Assembly: GCF_013166655.1 (NCBI RefSeq)
Contig: NZ_JABKCA010000037.1
Location: 1-50,940, forward strand
Length of the DNA: 50,940 nucleotides
Reading direction: 5' to 3'
DNA from: Lentimicrobium sp. L6
Lineage (GTDB): Bacteria; Bacteroidota; Bacteroidia; Bacteroidales; UBA12170
The notes under the pieces are model-generated. The model was not told the origin of the DNA. It worked only from the letters and a program-made list of their open reading frames with translations, and searched no databases. The position numbers and the translations under genes were made by a program. Positions 8,890 through 18,502 of this stretch are shown here, piece by piece. How positions within the stretch are numbered: the stretch's first letter is position 1; the number at the start of each line of letters is the position of its first letter.

Positions 8890-8897
8890 CAAAATTA
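8890..8897 (-). promoter_or_regulatory. -7 promoter element of the par operon
   Basis: CAAAATTA on the plus strand reads TAATTTTG on the minus strand, a TAnnTTTG match 25 bases before the parA ATG. Confidence 0.6.
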
Positions 8898-9072
8898 CAA
8901 TATTAAACCGAAACCACTTTATTTTTTTGTTAACAGTGATGTTTCGATATTATTATACCAAACAATGAAAATTAGGAGATTTTACGCTTTATCATGACCC
9001 AACAATGATCTAAAGAAGCATATCAACAATCATATAAAAGGATTATGGTAAAGATTTGTAGGCAAACTATTA

Positions 9073-9408
9073 TCAGCTATCTAAACTATCGAAATCTACC
9101 TCTTTAAGTTTTTCAAGGGTATGATCCTCTTCAATTTCTGTAATTAATTCACCGTTAATATAATTCACCGCGTTTTGAAACCCATCTAGGAACTTCTCAA
9201 AATCTTCTTTAAAAAGAAAAAGCTTATGCTTTTCATAGGAGAATTTACCACTTTCGTTATCGAAGCGTCTCTTACTTTCTGTGATTGTTATGTACTTATC
9301 ATCAGATTTAGTGGCTTTCACATCGAAAAAATAGGTCCTCTTTCCAGCTCTTACTGCCTTAGAATACAATTCTTCTCTTGATTCGTAATTGTCCCTTTTG
9401 CTTTCCAT
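9073..9408 (-). CDS. PUR-family nucleic-acid-binding protein (DUF3276)
   Basis: A 111-residue protein matching the bacterial single-repeat PUR-alpha family. It contains AGKRTYFFDVKATKSDDKYI and ITESKRRF (about residues 20-50), then YEKHKLFLFKEDFEKF and a helix DGFQNAVNYI. The acidic C-terminal tail is typical. In spirochaetes such proteins bind single-stranded DNA and RNA; the role in Bacteroidota is not established. Single gene with its own -7 box; its promoter and that of the downstream PKD lipoprotein diverge from the same 130-base gap. Confidence 0.9.
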   Translation of the reverse strand: MESKRDNYESREELYSKAVRAGKRTYFFDVKATKSDDKYITITESKRRFDNESGKFSYEKHKLFLFKEDFEKFLDGFQNAVNYINGELITEIEEDHTLEKLKEVDFDSLDS

Positions 9409-9445
9409 TCTCCGTTTATTTATAATATTCTTATTTAAAGTCGAG

Positions 9446-9453
9446 CAAAAATA
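9446..9453 (-). promoter_or_regulatory. -7 promoter element of the DUF3276 gene
   Basis: TATTTTTG on the minus strand, 37 bases before the start codon. Confidence 0.6.
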
Positions 9454-9511
9454 TAAAAACCTTAAAATAAATCATAAATTAATATACATTTCAAAAGAAA
9501 AAAAAACGACT

Positions 9512-9519
9512 TATATTTG
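9512..9519 (+). promoter_or_regulatory. -7 promoter element of the PKD lipoprotein gene
   Basis: TATATTTG, an exact consensus match 19 bases before ATG 9539. It shows that the longer frame beginning at 9389 is not used. Confidence 0.65.
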
Positions 9520-9538
9520 GCAGCTAAAAACTTTTACT

Positions 9539-9925
9539 ATGTTAAAAAAATCCATAGGCTCAGCTCTTCTTACAATAATGTCACTTTTTATTTTCTATGC
9601 CTGTTCTAATACAGATAAAGAAATCGAAGTTCCTGCTGGTTTAAACGACCCCATTGCATCATTTTCCTATTCGGGTAATGATGGACCCGCCCCCGTCACG
9701 ATTGTTTTCACCAACTCCTCTGAAACCATTATTGCAGATAGCGCAGAATACATTTGGACATTTGGTGAAAATGGTCAAACCTCCACTGAGAAAAATCCTA
9801 TTGAGACCTTTTATAATGCCACTAATAATGCTAAAGTTATGTTGGTAACATTGGAAGTACGAGATTTAGTGAGTGACAGGTACCAGCGTCGTTCTCAAGC
9901 CATTACAATTTTACCTAGCAAATAA
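9539..9925 (+). CDS. PKD-domain lipoprotein
   Basis: From ATG 9539 the product is 128 residues. Residues 1-20 form a lipoprotein signal ending SLFIFYAC, with Cys as the likely lipidated residue, followed by a polar Asn/Thr/Asp linker. The remaining part is a single PKD-type beta sandwich: PIASFSYSGNDGPAPVTIVF, then a YIWTFGENGQTSTEKNP strand-turn-strand (the WTFG equals the usual WDFGDG) and VTLEVRDLVSD. PKD domains mediate protein or glycan contacts on the cell surface. The exact partner is unknown. Not followed by a co-directional gene. Confidence 0.82.
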   Translation: MLKKSIGSALLTIMSLFIFYACSNTDKEIEVPAGLNDPIASFSYSGNDGPAPVTIVFTNSSETIIADSAEYIWTFGENGQTSTEKNPIETFYNATNNAKVMLVTLEVRDLVSDRYQRRSQAITILPSK

Positions 9926-10177
9926 TTGTTATCCCAAGATTATTTTGGCTATTTCATTTAGAAAGCATCCTACTTAACATAAAAAAAAAAAACACTTAAT
10001 AACTACCTTGATTACAAGGTCTTGTGGTTGCATTACGCCCTTTTATTACAAACTTTAATACGGTCACAAACTAAAAATGCTTGCCTAAATAGAAATCCCA
10101 AGCATCTTCAATTCATTTCATTATTCATAAAAAGGGACAGACATTCCAAAAGAATATCTTAGGAAACAGAATTTCTG
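9926..10177. other. Intergenic region between convergent genes
   Basis: No gene is visible. It contains a 6-bp hairpin ACCTTG-ATTA-CAAGGT (10005-10020) and a 12-A run at 9981-9992, which on the minus strand gives a hairpin followed by T-rich sequence and could terminate the barrel-SPOR gene weakly. Confidence 0.45.
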
Positions 10178-12202
10178 TTACCGCACTACCTTTAGCCAAT
10201 TTCCAGCTTTAGTTTCCACCAGATGGGCATCGGGTAGTGCGAATTGCATGCGGACGTATTTTAGGAAGGCTCTTGCAACCTGCTCGTTTTCAAACCTCCC
10301 AATGGTGTACCTGTAATCATCCCGATACGTCCACTCTGTAATTTTCTCTTTAGCTACCCAATTTTGAAGCTGTCGTAAGGGTATTGGATAGCCTGGAGAT
10401 ACTGCAATTTCAATGCGGTAAACAGAAATATTATCATAATTAGAAACCACTTCGAAGCTAGGCTTCTTGGGTTCTTTTATATCTTTTTCAGAATCTTTTT
10501 TCTTTTTGGTATTTAGTGGCCTTATGCTTTTTTTCTGGTAAGGTGATAATTTAGCCATCTTGGTTTCACCAGTCTCATCTTGGTAAGTAGTTATACTTCT
10601 TGATGGTTGTTCGGCAGGAACAGAACGTTCACCATTTTCAAATTCAACAATAAAAGCCTCTCTAATAAGGTGCTTGTTTCTTACCAGCAATAAAGCCTTC
10701 TCAGCTTCTTTAATACTGCCCAAATTATATATACTATAACGCCACCAGCCAGCAGATTCATAGGTATACACTTTTCTTTCTATCTGATGCTTTTTCAAAA
10801 ACTCGTTTACTCTATTACTGGGTTTCCTACAAGCCAATATCTGAATTCTATAGGTTTTATCTCCAGTAGACTCCTCCAATTTATCTGTAACATTAATCGG
10901 TGCAATATAATCAGGGTCTGCGCTTTCAGCTTTAGGTTCAACTGATCTCTGGTCTATGGGTAAATCATTATAATCGACTCCTGAAGAAATTTGAACATAT
11001 TGCGCATTTTTAATGGAAAACATCTTTCCGGCCTGATTCATCACTTCTCCTTCAATAAAGAAAGGATAAGTGCCATCTTCTCTTTCAGATATGTTGATTT
11101 CTATAGGAATGTTTAAGGTATCTTTATTCATAGGAAGATAGAAATCGAAGTCATAATTATATCCGATTCTTGTATAGGTCACCTCTTTCACCTTGGGTGC
11201 AACAGGATAGAAACCAGAAGGTAATGACATTCTAAAATATCCATTCCCTGTAATTCCACGTTTCTTAATGCTCACTAAAACTTGAAGTTTTTTATGATTG
11301 GCTTGACTTGGAACCCAAAATTCTACCCGATATGGATTAGTTGACATTACTATTTTCTCAGACTCCGCAGCTTCCTTTTGAAACATTTCCTTTTTAGTTA
11401 TCCTATCTACTTCTGGATCCTGAAACGGATCAAGACTCATATAATCCAATAACTCAATTTCATTAGATTTCTTCTTATTCATTAATGGTACATTTCGAAT
11501 AGCCGATTGTAGCATAAAATGGTAATTAATTCCAATGCCTGTATACCAATAATAATCAAATTCGATTCCTCCTGGTTTGGCATCTAAGAAATCGGAGCCT
11601 GAAATAGATAAAGAGGAATGAGCATCAACAGAAAAATTCTTATTGAGATAATACCGCATATATAAGCCTACTGGTATCACCACTGAAGTTTCATATTTCT
11701 TGGTTCCCCATTGGAGGAGATTGATGGTATCTTGAGTTGCGTAATTATAGAGAATGCTTTGCCATCGGATTCCTCCAACTCCTAATTCAGCCCAAACAGA
11801 GAGTTTATTGAGCCTTGCCCTTCTATTAAAGAGCTCAAAAATATTCACTTGCAAGTTCAGTGTAGCAACTTGAGTCTTGGCATCAAAAGTTCTAATTAGA
11901 GCATTGGTTTTCTTTGTTCCAGACAGTTTAGATAGGTTAACATCTAATTTTAATGAGGTTTTAGGAGAAAACTGTTTTCCTAAGTTAAAACCATAGCCAA
12001 AAGTAAGTTCGTTATATTTAAAGTTTGGAAGGTATTCTGTATATTTAATATCCCCAAAAAAGATATTAACACCACCTTTAGCTCCAATAAACCAAGCATT
12101 CTCATTGAGTTCTGCTTTTCGTTTTTTTTGGGCATAAACATAGTTAGTCATCCCAATAAGGATGACCAATATCATAGCCATATGGTGCCGATTCAGCTTC
12201 AT
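10178..12202 (-). CDS. Outer-membrane beta-barrel protein with C-terminal SPOR-like domains
   Basis: A 674-residue protein with a signal peptide (residues 1-24, cut after YVYA). The first about 220 residues look like a small outer-membrane barrel: WFIGAKGGVNIFFGDIKY, alternating strands, and TGIGINYHFML as a closing strand. The middle (about 280-420) is a beta-rich region of unknown fold. Two SPOR-like repeats follow: KTYRIQILACRKPSNRVNEF (about residues 450-525), and YRIEIAVSPGYPIPLRQL to the end. SPOR domains bind peptidoglycan lacking stem peptides, so the protein may link outer membrane and cell wall. The fusion is my reading of the strand pattern; no family name is certain. Confidence 0.65.
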   Translation of the reverse strand: MKLNRHHMAMILVILIGMTNYVYAQKKRKAELNENAWFIGAKGGVNIFFGDIKYTEYLPNFKYNELTFGYGFNLGKQFSPKTSLKLDVNLSKLSGTKKTNALIRTFDAKTQVATLNLQVNIFELFNRRARLNKLSVWAELGVGGIRWQSILYNYATQDTINLLQWGTKKYETSVVIPVGLYMRYYLNKNFSVDAHSSLSISGSDFLDAKPGGIEFDYYWYTGIGINYHFMLQSAIRNVPLMNKKKSNEIELLDYMSLDPFQDPEVDRITKKEMFQKEAAESEKIVMSTNPYRVEFWVPSQANHKKLQVLVSIKKRGITGNGYFRMSLPSGFYPVAPKVKEVTYTRIGYNYDFDFYLPMNKDTLNIPIEINISEREDGTYPFFIEGEVMNQAGKMFSIKNAQYVQISSGVDYNDLPIDQRSVEPKAESADPDYIAPINVTDKLEESTGDKTYRIQILACRKPSNRVNEFLKKHQIERKVYTYESAGWWRYSIYNLGSIKEAEKALLLVRNKHLIREAFIVEFENGERSVPAEQPSRSITTYQDETGETKMAKLSPYQKKSIRPLNTKKKKDSEKDIKEPKKPSFEVVSNYDNISVYRIEIAVSPGYPIPLRQLQNWVAKEKITEWTYRDDYRYTIGRFENEQVARAFLKYVRMQFALPDAHLVETKAGNWLKVVR

Positions 12203-12336
12203 ATAATTCTGGGATACGGAATTTTACAGGTACACCTTCCCCAGTTTTCTTCTTTTAATAACCAATTTTATACGTAGAACATGAGTATAAAGTTGTATTT
12301 TTTATATTTATTTCTCAATAACAAAAGCTAAATAGC

Positions 12337-13521
12337 TTATATATCTTTTAGCTTTCCCTTACAAAGCTTCTTGATATGCTTAATAGCTTCCTCATCAGAC
12401 AAACCTAACTTTTTCGATTTATTCATATCACGACAAGCATTTTCCTTGTCCTCCATAAAATATTTCGAAACTCCTCTATTATAGTAAATCCTAACCCAAG
12501 CAGGTTTTTGGGTAGGATCGGTTGGTTCAAATAAAATGGCTTTATCAAAAGCCCGCACTGCCATTGGGTAATTCTCCAACTCATGTTGAGTATTTCCTAA
12601 ATAAGCATACAGCATCATAAATCTATTTTCGGGCTCCAATTGAACAGCTCCATTGAAATCGCTCAAAGCACCTTCAAAATTTCCTCTATTATATCGAAGA
12701 ACTCCTCTCTTATAAAAATCCACAAAATTTTCAGGTTTATCAATATTAAAATCTGGAATAATTACTTCAACAGAACTAAAAAACTCTACGAAATCCTGAT
12801 AAGGAACTTCATAATATGATTTATCAAATAGCTTGTCTTTATTTTCTTCTAATAAATACTTTTGATATAGACTCTTCTTATTCAACAACTTAATGAGTCT
12901 AAAACGATAATACTTCTTCCCATTCGTAATCACAGGCATGAGATTAAGAATAGCTGTAAACTGAGCCTTACTATTTAATTCCCTAGTTCTTAATATATTA
13001 TATGATATTTTAGTATCTATTTCTTTTTTATCAAAATTGACTAAGTTATCGTAAGCAAATACTTCAAGGTTCACAGCATAAGGGTCATTAAAGTTTGCTT
13101 TAAGAGGAAGGATTTTATCAAGTTTTTTGGCATTAAACACAAAGTATTCTGCATTTTTTGTCTTTTTAAACCCCTGTTCCAGATCTGGAAAAGTATAATA
13201 CCCTCCTGTATAATAGCGAATGAGAACAACAAACTGCTCATCTCCAACCAAAACCTCTTTAATCAATAACTCTTGAAAATTACTCTTTCCCAACTTGTCC
13301 ATCGGACTAGGATTCCTATTTCTTTCACTATTTCCTAGTAATATCTTTCCTTGAGTAGAATTCCATAATCCATTGTCTTGTAATACCCAGCCTAAAGCAT
13401 TTTTTAGCTCACCTTTCGTTTCGCTAAGTATAGGCAAATTGGATTGACTCCTTTGAACACTTTGCCCAAAAAGAGTCAAATGACTAAAAATAATAACTAT
13501 GATAAATCCTATTCTATACAT
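12337..13521 (-). CDS. Secreted or periplasmic TPR-repeat protein
   Basis: A 394-residue protein with a signal peptide (residues 1-19, FIIVIIFSHLTLFGQ). The N-terminal 240 residues match no family I know. They are beta-rich and contain LLIKEVLVGDEQFVVLIRYYTGGYYTF. The C-terminal 130 residues hold about three TPR units: FYKRGVLRYNRGNFEGALSDF, MMLYAYLGNTQHELENYPMA, and IYYNRGVSKYFMEDKENACRD. This ends in a Cys-containing KKLCKGKLK tail. TPR arrays are protein-protein docking surfaces. It sits between two envelope barrel genes on the same strand, with intergenic gaps of over 80 bases, so co-transcription is uncertain. Confidence 0.7.
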   Translation of the reverse strand: MYRIGFIIVIIFSHLTLFGQSVQRSQSNLPILSETKGELKNALGWVLQDNGLWNSTQGKILLGNSERNRNPSPMDKLGKSNFQELLIKEVLVGDEQFVVLIRYYTGGYYTFPDLEQGFKKTKNAEYFVFNAKKLDKILPLKANFNDPYAVNLEVFAYDNLVNFDKKEIDTKISYNILRTRELNSKAQFTAILNLMPVITNGKKYYRFRLIKLLNKKSLYQKYLLEENKDKLFDKSYYEVPYQDFVEFFSSVEVIIPDFNIDKPENFVDFYKRGVLRYNRGNFEGALSDFNGAVQLEPENRFMMLYAYLGNTQHELENYPMAVRAFDKAILFEPTDPTQKPAWVRIYYNRGVSKYFMEDKENACRDMNKSKKLGLSDEEAIKHIKKLCKGKLKDI

Positions 13522-13603
13522 TTTTAAGCAATTTTATCTAAATATAATAAAAAATCAGCAATGCACAATCATCCTTAAAACGAAATTCAAAGCATTAAAA
13601 TCA

Positions 13604-14491
13604 TTACATAAAGAATCCAGTGAAGTTAAACCTAATATATGGCGCCCAATGCAAGCCCCAATCACTATAGTGCTCTAAACTGATATAACTATAATAAAAC
13701 TGAGAAAGTATATCAGCAGAAATACCATCAGCAAATTTTATTTGTAAGCCAGGGGTAGCATAAGCCCCATAACCTATTCCACCTTGTCTAAAATTATACT
13801 GCTGCACATTTCCTCCTGGCACATAATCACCAGGTCCTTTATATTTAATATCTAAGACTAAGCTATAAATCTCAATTTTATTCATAACCACAGTGGTATT
13901 ATTCAAATTGAAACCCACTTCAAATATAAAATTCATACGTTCATGTATTGGAAAGCTATTGACTAATCCAATATCTATATTCACTCTTTCTTCTTGTCCT
14001 GCTATATTTCCAAGTACATATTGATCTTCTTTGTTACTTGGTGGAATATCACCATCATTATAAATCACAAATTGGTCTTTGGTTACTAACCTTGAATAAT
14101 TCATAGAAGCTGAAATAGCCATTTTCCTATTCAGCCAATATCGACCAGTTAAACCAGCATAAATCGCTGGCTGATATGTCATGTTCTGAGGATATTCAGT
14201 ATGATATAATCCTTCTTCCAAAGGATAGCGATAACCATTCTGTTCGAGAACATCATTAATCATATTCAAGTAGTTAATATTATTAATGATTTTATCTGCA
14301 CTATTCATTCCATCTTCGTTACCAGCCCCATTATAAAAATTGGCTGTATTATTATTTCCAAAATAAGCTCCTATGTTTAAACCAGCTTCAAATCCACTGT
14401 ATTCATCATCTAAAGTTTCTGAAGTAACTTGAGCTAGCAAACCCGTATATAAAAAACAGATTAATAGAAGGCTTGTATATATTCTAATCAT
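13604..14491 (-). CDS. Outer-membrane beta-barrel protein
   Basis: A 295-residue protein with a signal peptide (residues 1-20, LLLICFLYTGLLAQ). The mature part alternates polar and aromatic residues, as in porin-family barrels: GLNIGAYFGNNNTANF (near residue 38), AGLTGRYWLNRKMAISASMNYS, VGFNLNNTTVVMNKI, and a final YIRFNFTGFFM strand ending in Met after Phe. No ligand motif is seen. A full -7 box lies 22-29 bases before the ATG, so it has its own promoter. Specific function is unknown. Confidence 0.7.
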   Translation of the reverse strand: MIRIYTSLLLICFLYTGLLAQVTSETLDDEYSGFEAGLNIGAYFGNNNTANFYNGAGNEDGMNSADKIINNINYLNMINDVLEQNGYRYPLEEGLYHTEYPQNMTYQPAIYAGLTGRYWLNRKMAISASMNYSRLVTKDQFVIYNDGDIPPSNKEDQYVLGNIAGQEERVNIDIGLVNSFPIHERMNFIFEVGFNLNNTTVVMNKIEIYSLVLDIKYKGPGDYVPGGNVQQYNFRQGGIGYGAYATPGLQIKFADGISADILSQFYYSYISLEHYSDWGLHWAPYIRFNFTGFFM

Positions 14492-14513
14492 GGAAAAAGG
14501 TTTTTAATTGCTA

Positions 14514-14521
14514 CAAATATA
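14514..14521 (-). promoter_or_regulatory. -7 promoter element (TATATTTG on minus strand)
   Basis: Exact consensus match, 22 bases before the barrel gene ATG at 14491. Confidence 0.6.
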
Positions 14522-14645
14522 AGGAAGCCTGCAAGAATATCACATAATTAATTACCACTGTGAATAAATAATAAAGAAATCCTGAATTTTTATGGATCTT
14601 CAATCATTTTATTCGTTTCTTTGCACACTTATTTATTACAAATAG

Positions 14646-16256
<1,611 letters not shown>

Positions 16257-16271
16257 GATATCCTTTGATAT

Positions 16272-16313
16272 AAAAAAATGCGCTTCCATATTCATTTGTG
16301 AGCGCATTTTTTT
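16272..16313. terminator. Bidirectional intrinsic terminator
   Basis: A perfect 13-bp stem (16272-16284 with 16301-16313) begins with seven A and ends with seven T, the symmetric form that works on both strands. It separates pyrG from the convergent DUF438 gene. Confidence 0.9.
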
Positions 16314-16333
16314 ATTTTTAAATTCATTCATTC

Positions 16334-17533
16334 CTACTCCCAATCCAATAATCGCTTGTCACCTTCGAGTTTTACAATCTCACTTATTTCTTGAGAAACC
16401 TCTACTACCCCTCTAAAAACACTGTCTTCATCACGAACTGCAAAATATTGGATGAGCACAAAATGAGGCCCCATGTGTATCCAAAAGCTGGCTTGGTCTT
16501 TCTCTCCTATTCTAAAAGCCTCCACAATTTTCTCTACCACATGAACTGAATCTGGAGGATGGCAATTACTCACATCACGCCCAAGTATAGCATTGGTTCT
16601 AGGAAAAATACGATGTTTCGGAGTCGAATAGTATTGTACCTTATTATGCTCGTCCACATAGGTAATGTCCACTGGTAAATGATTAAATACCATTTTAATT
16701 TGGTCTGGTCTCATGGCACCACTTCCCAATTGTACCAATCCACTTATCATATCTGATGCCTCCGATTCTTCTTGTTTACTGTTAAAATCTGGTTTCACGA
16801 AGGGAAATTCCAAATCTTTAGACTGACTCAATAATCCATCTACTTTTTCCGTAGAAATAGTATCCAATATATGAGGGAATAATATCTTCTCGTCTCTAAA
16901 TTTAATAGCCGTTATTCTAAAACTAACATCTCCAATCAAGCGATTAATTCTTGATAAATCAATTACCCCCTTAGCTTCAAGAATAGAAATGACTTCTTTA
17001 ATGTCTCTTTTTATATCATCATGAAAAGCCCACATCAGTTGAGAACATCTGAAGTCTGGCCACTCTTTCTCCAAAACTGGAAAAACTACATTTTCTTTAA
17101 TGGTATATATTTTAGTGAAAGCTAATAACTCTTTATAAATGGATAATAATTCTTGAACAGACTCCTCCCAGTTTTTCGAATTAAGTTTCTTGATGAGCTG
17201 CGAAGTATCCTCCAATAAACTAATGGCCTTGATATTATTTTGCTCCAAATACCAAAGGATATCTCCTTTTTTAACGGGAGTAGATGGAAAATCGTTAATT
17301 GGCTGATAAACTAAATTAAGCAGCTTGTTAATCGCTGTCTTCAAAGCTTCTAGCTCTATTTTCTCTTGCATTAAAGCATCAACAGCAGCAATGATATCAG
17401 AAGGCATCAGCTTTTGAATTCCCTCCAAATATTGCTTGTATAAGTCCCCTACGTTCTCCTTCTTCAGGATGGCTTTAGTAAGTTGGACGAGCATTTTCAC
17501 CCTATTTTGTTTGTGATGTGTGAATTCAGACAT
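16334..17533 (-). CDS. DUF438 / hemerythrin / PAS multidomain protein
   Basis: A 399-residue soluble protein. Residues about 1-95 match DUF438 (KILTKAILKKENVGDL-type helices; here QLTKAILKKENVGDLYKQYL, then IMPSDIIAAVDALMQE-like LMPSDIIAAVDALMQE). Residues about 115-240 look like a hemerythrin-type four-helix bundle, with KENVVFPVLEKEW, MWAFHDDIKRDIKEV and KFRDEKILFPHIL supplying His and acidic ligands. The C-terminal 120 residues form a PAS-like domain: VDITYVDEHNKVQYYSTPKH through FRGVVEVSQEISEI. Such fusions are thought to sense oxygen, NO or redox state via a diiron or haem site; the ligand here is inferred. Own -7 box at 17549-17556. Confidence 0.88.
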   Translation of the reverse strand: MSEFTHHKQNRVKMLVQLTKAILKKENVGDLYKQYLEGIQKLMPSDIIAAVDALMQEKIELEALKTAINKLLNLVYQPINDFPSTPVKKGDILWYLEQNNIKAISLLEDTSQLIKKLNSKNWEESVQELLSIYKELLAFTKIYTIKENVVFPVLEKEWPDFRCSQLMWAFHDDIKRDIKEVISILEAKGVIDLSRINRLIGDVSFRITAIKFRDEKILFPHILDTISTEKVDGLLSQSKDLEFPFVKPDFNSKQEESEASDMISGLVQLGSGAMRPDQIKMVFNHLPVDITYVDEHNKVQYYSTPKHRIFPRTNAILGRDVSNCHPPDSVHVVEKIVEAFRIGEKDQASFWIHMGPHFVLIQYFAVRDEDSVFRGVVEVSQEISEIVKLEGDKRLLDWE

Positions 17534-17548
17534 GATTATGATTTTTCA

Positions 17549-17556
17549 CAAATATA
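17549..17556 (-). promoter_or_regulatory. -7 promoter element (TATATTTG on minus strand)
   Basis: Exact consensus, 15 bases before the DUF438 gene ATG. Confidence 0.6.
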
Positions 17557-17615
17557 AGGAAAGATAGTTTTATTTATTAATGCCTATGGGGAATATATAC
17601 TTCTGTGATTTCTTC

Positions 17616-17623
17616 TATCTTTG
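17616..17623 (+). promoter_or_regulatory. -7 promoter element TATCTTTG
   Basis: Exact consensus. It overlaps or abuts the TTG at 17621 and ATG at 17624, which therefore would not be in the transcript; ATG 17645 is the likely start. Confidence 0.65.
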
Positions 17624-17644
17624 ATGAATAATCGAAAAGAAATT

Positions 17645-18133
17645 ATGAATATTGCTTTTATACAAACCGGTGGTACCATTGACAAAGATTATCCTCATTC
17701 CATAAAAGGATGGGCTTTTGAAATTGGAAGCCCTGCATTTATCGAGATTCTTAAAAATGCACAACATCAGCATGAGATTAGCTTTTATGAATTTTGCAAA
17801 AAAGACAGCATGGAATTGACTCTTGAAGACAGATCTGCTCTTAAGGAAAAATGCATAGCTCTTCAAGAAAAAGCCATCATCATTACCCATGGTTCTGATA
17901 CTTTAATTGAAACCGCCCAAGTTTTAAGTTCTATATCAAACAAAACTATCATCCTTACGGCTGCCATGCTGCCAGAAAAATTTAAGGATTCCGATGCTGC
18001 ATTCAATTTAGGAATGGCCGTGGCTGGCGTTCAAAGTTTAGAACCTGGATTATATATTGCCATTCATGGGTATTTAGCTCATTGGAATTCATTTGAGCGA
18101 GATATGGAAACAGGAAAGTATTTACTAATATAG
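17645..18133 (+). CDS. Stand-alone asparaginase N-terminal-domain protein
   Basis: A 162-residue protein covering only the N-terminal asparaginase/glutaminase Rossmann-like domain. The two nucleophile loops are present: FIQTGGTIDKDYP (about residues 5-17) and ITHGSDTLIETA (about residues 78-90), plus ILTAAMLPEKFKDSDAAFNLG, the following family motif. Ordinary asparaginases have about 330 residues and need the C-terminal domain for the active site. Short asparaginase-domain proteins of about 160 residues are a recognised group of unknown activity, so this is not clearly a truncation. The start is chosen because the -7 box covers the upstream alternatives. Confidence 0.82.
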   Translation: MNIAFIQTGGTIDKDYPHSIKGWAFEIGSPAFIEILKNAQHQHEISFYEFCKKDSMELTLEDRSALKEKCIALQEKAIIITHGSDTLIETAQVLSSISNKTIILTAAMLPEKFKDSDAAFNLGMAVAGVQSLEPGLYIAIHGYLAHWNSFERDMETGKYLLI

Positions 18134-18263
18134 GGTAATCATCCATTAATAAGTCGAAATCTTCTATTAAGAGTACTCAATAGAACACTAACTTCATTTT
18201 GGTTCATATAACTAGAGAATTAATATTGTGCATATATTATTGAGTTTATAATTAAAAAGATAT

Positions 18264-18479
18264 CTAATCTTCTAATAAGATGTATTTCACTCGTCCCACC
18301 TCTCCTGTCTCCAACATCACTTTTATGCCATGGGGATGATTTGGTGAATTGGTCAAAATCTTTTTCACAACACCTTCGGTGAGTTCTCCGCTCCTCTGAT
18401 CTTGCTTTTGTACGATTTCTACATCTGCACCGATTGCTATATTTTTTCTATTTTTTCCGTCTATTCTTTCTATTTCCAT
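18264..18479 (-). CDS. YwbE family (DUF2196) protein
   Basis: A 71-residue basic protein. The motif IAIGADVEIVQKQDQRSGEL, followed by VVKKILTNSPNHPHGIKVML and TGEVGRVKYIL, spans the full length of the YwbE family, a conserved single-domain protein of unknown function with an SH3-like beta barrel predicted. I chose ATG 18479 because the alternative TTG at 18497 lies inside the -7 element at 18495-18502. It sits 23 bases downstream of the esterase stop, on the same strand. Confidence 0.88.
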   Translation of the reverse strand: MEIERIDGKNRKNIAIGADVEIVQKQDQRSGELTEGVVKKILTNSPNHPHGIKVMLETGEVGRVKYILLED

Positions 18480-18494
18480 CTCAGTAATTTTCAG

Positions 18495-18502
18495 CAAATG
18501 TA
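18495..18502 (-). promoter_or_regulatory. -7 promoter element (TACATTTG on minus strand)
   Basis: TAnnTTTG match directly after the esterase stop codon and 15 bases before the YwbE ATG. The -33 region would lie inside the esterase gene. Confidence 0.55.

Noticed and set aside
8865-9072. parS site near the par operon
   Set aside because: I looked for a TGTTnCACGTGnAACA-type palindrome in the par region and saw none; the real sites may be elsewhere.
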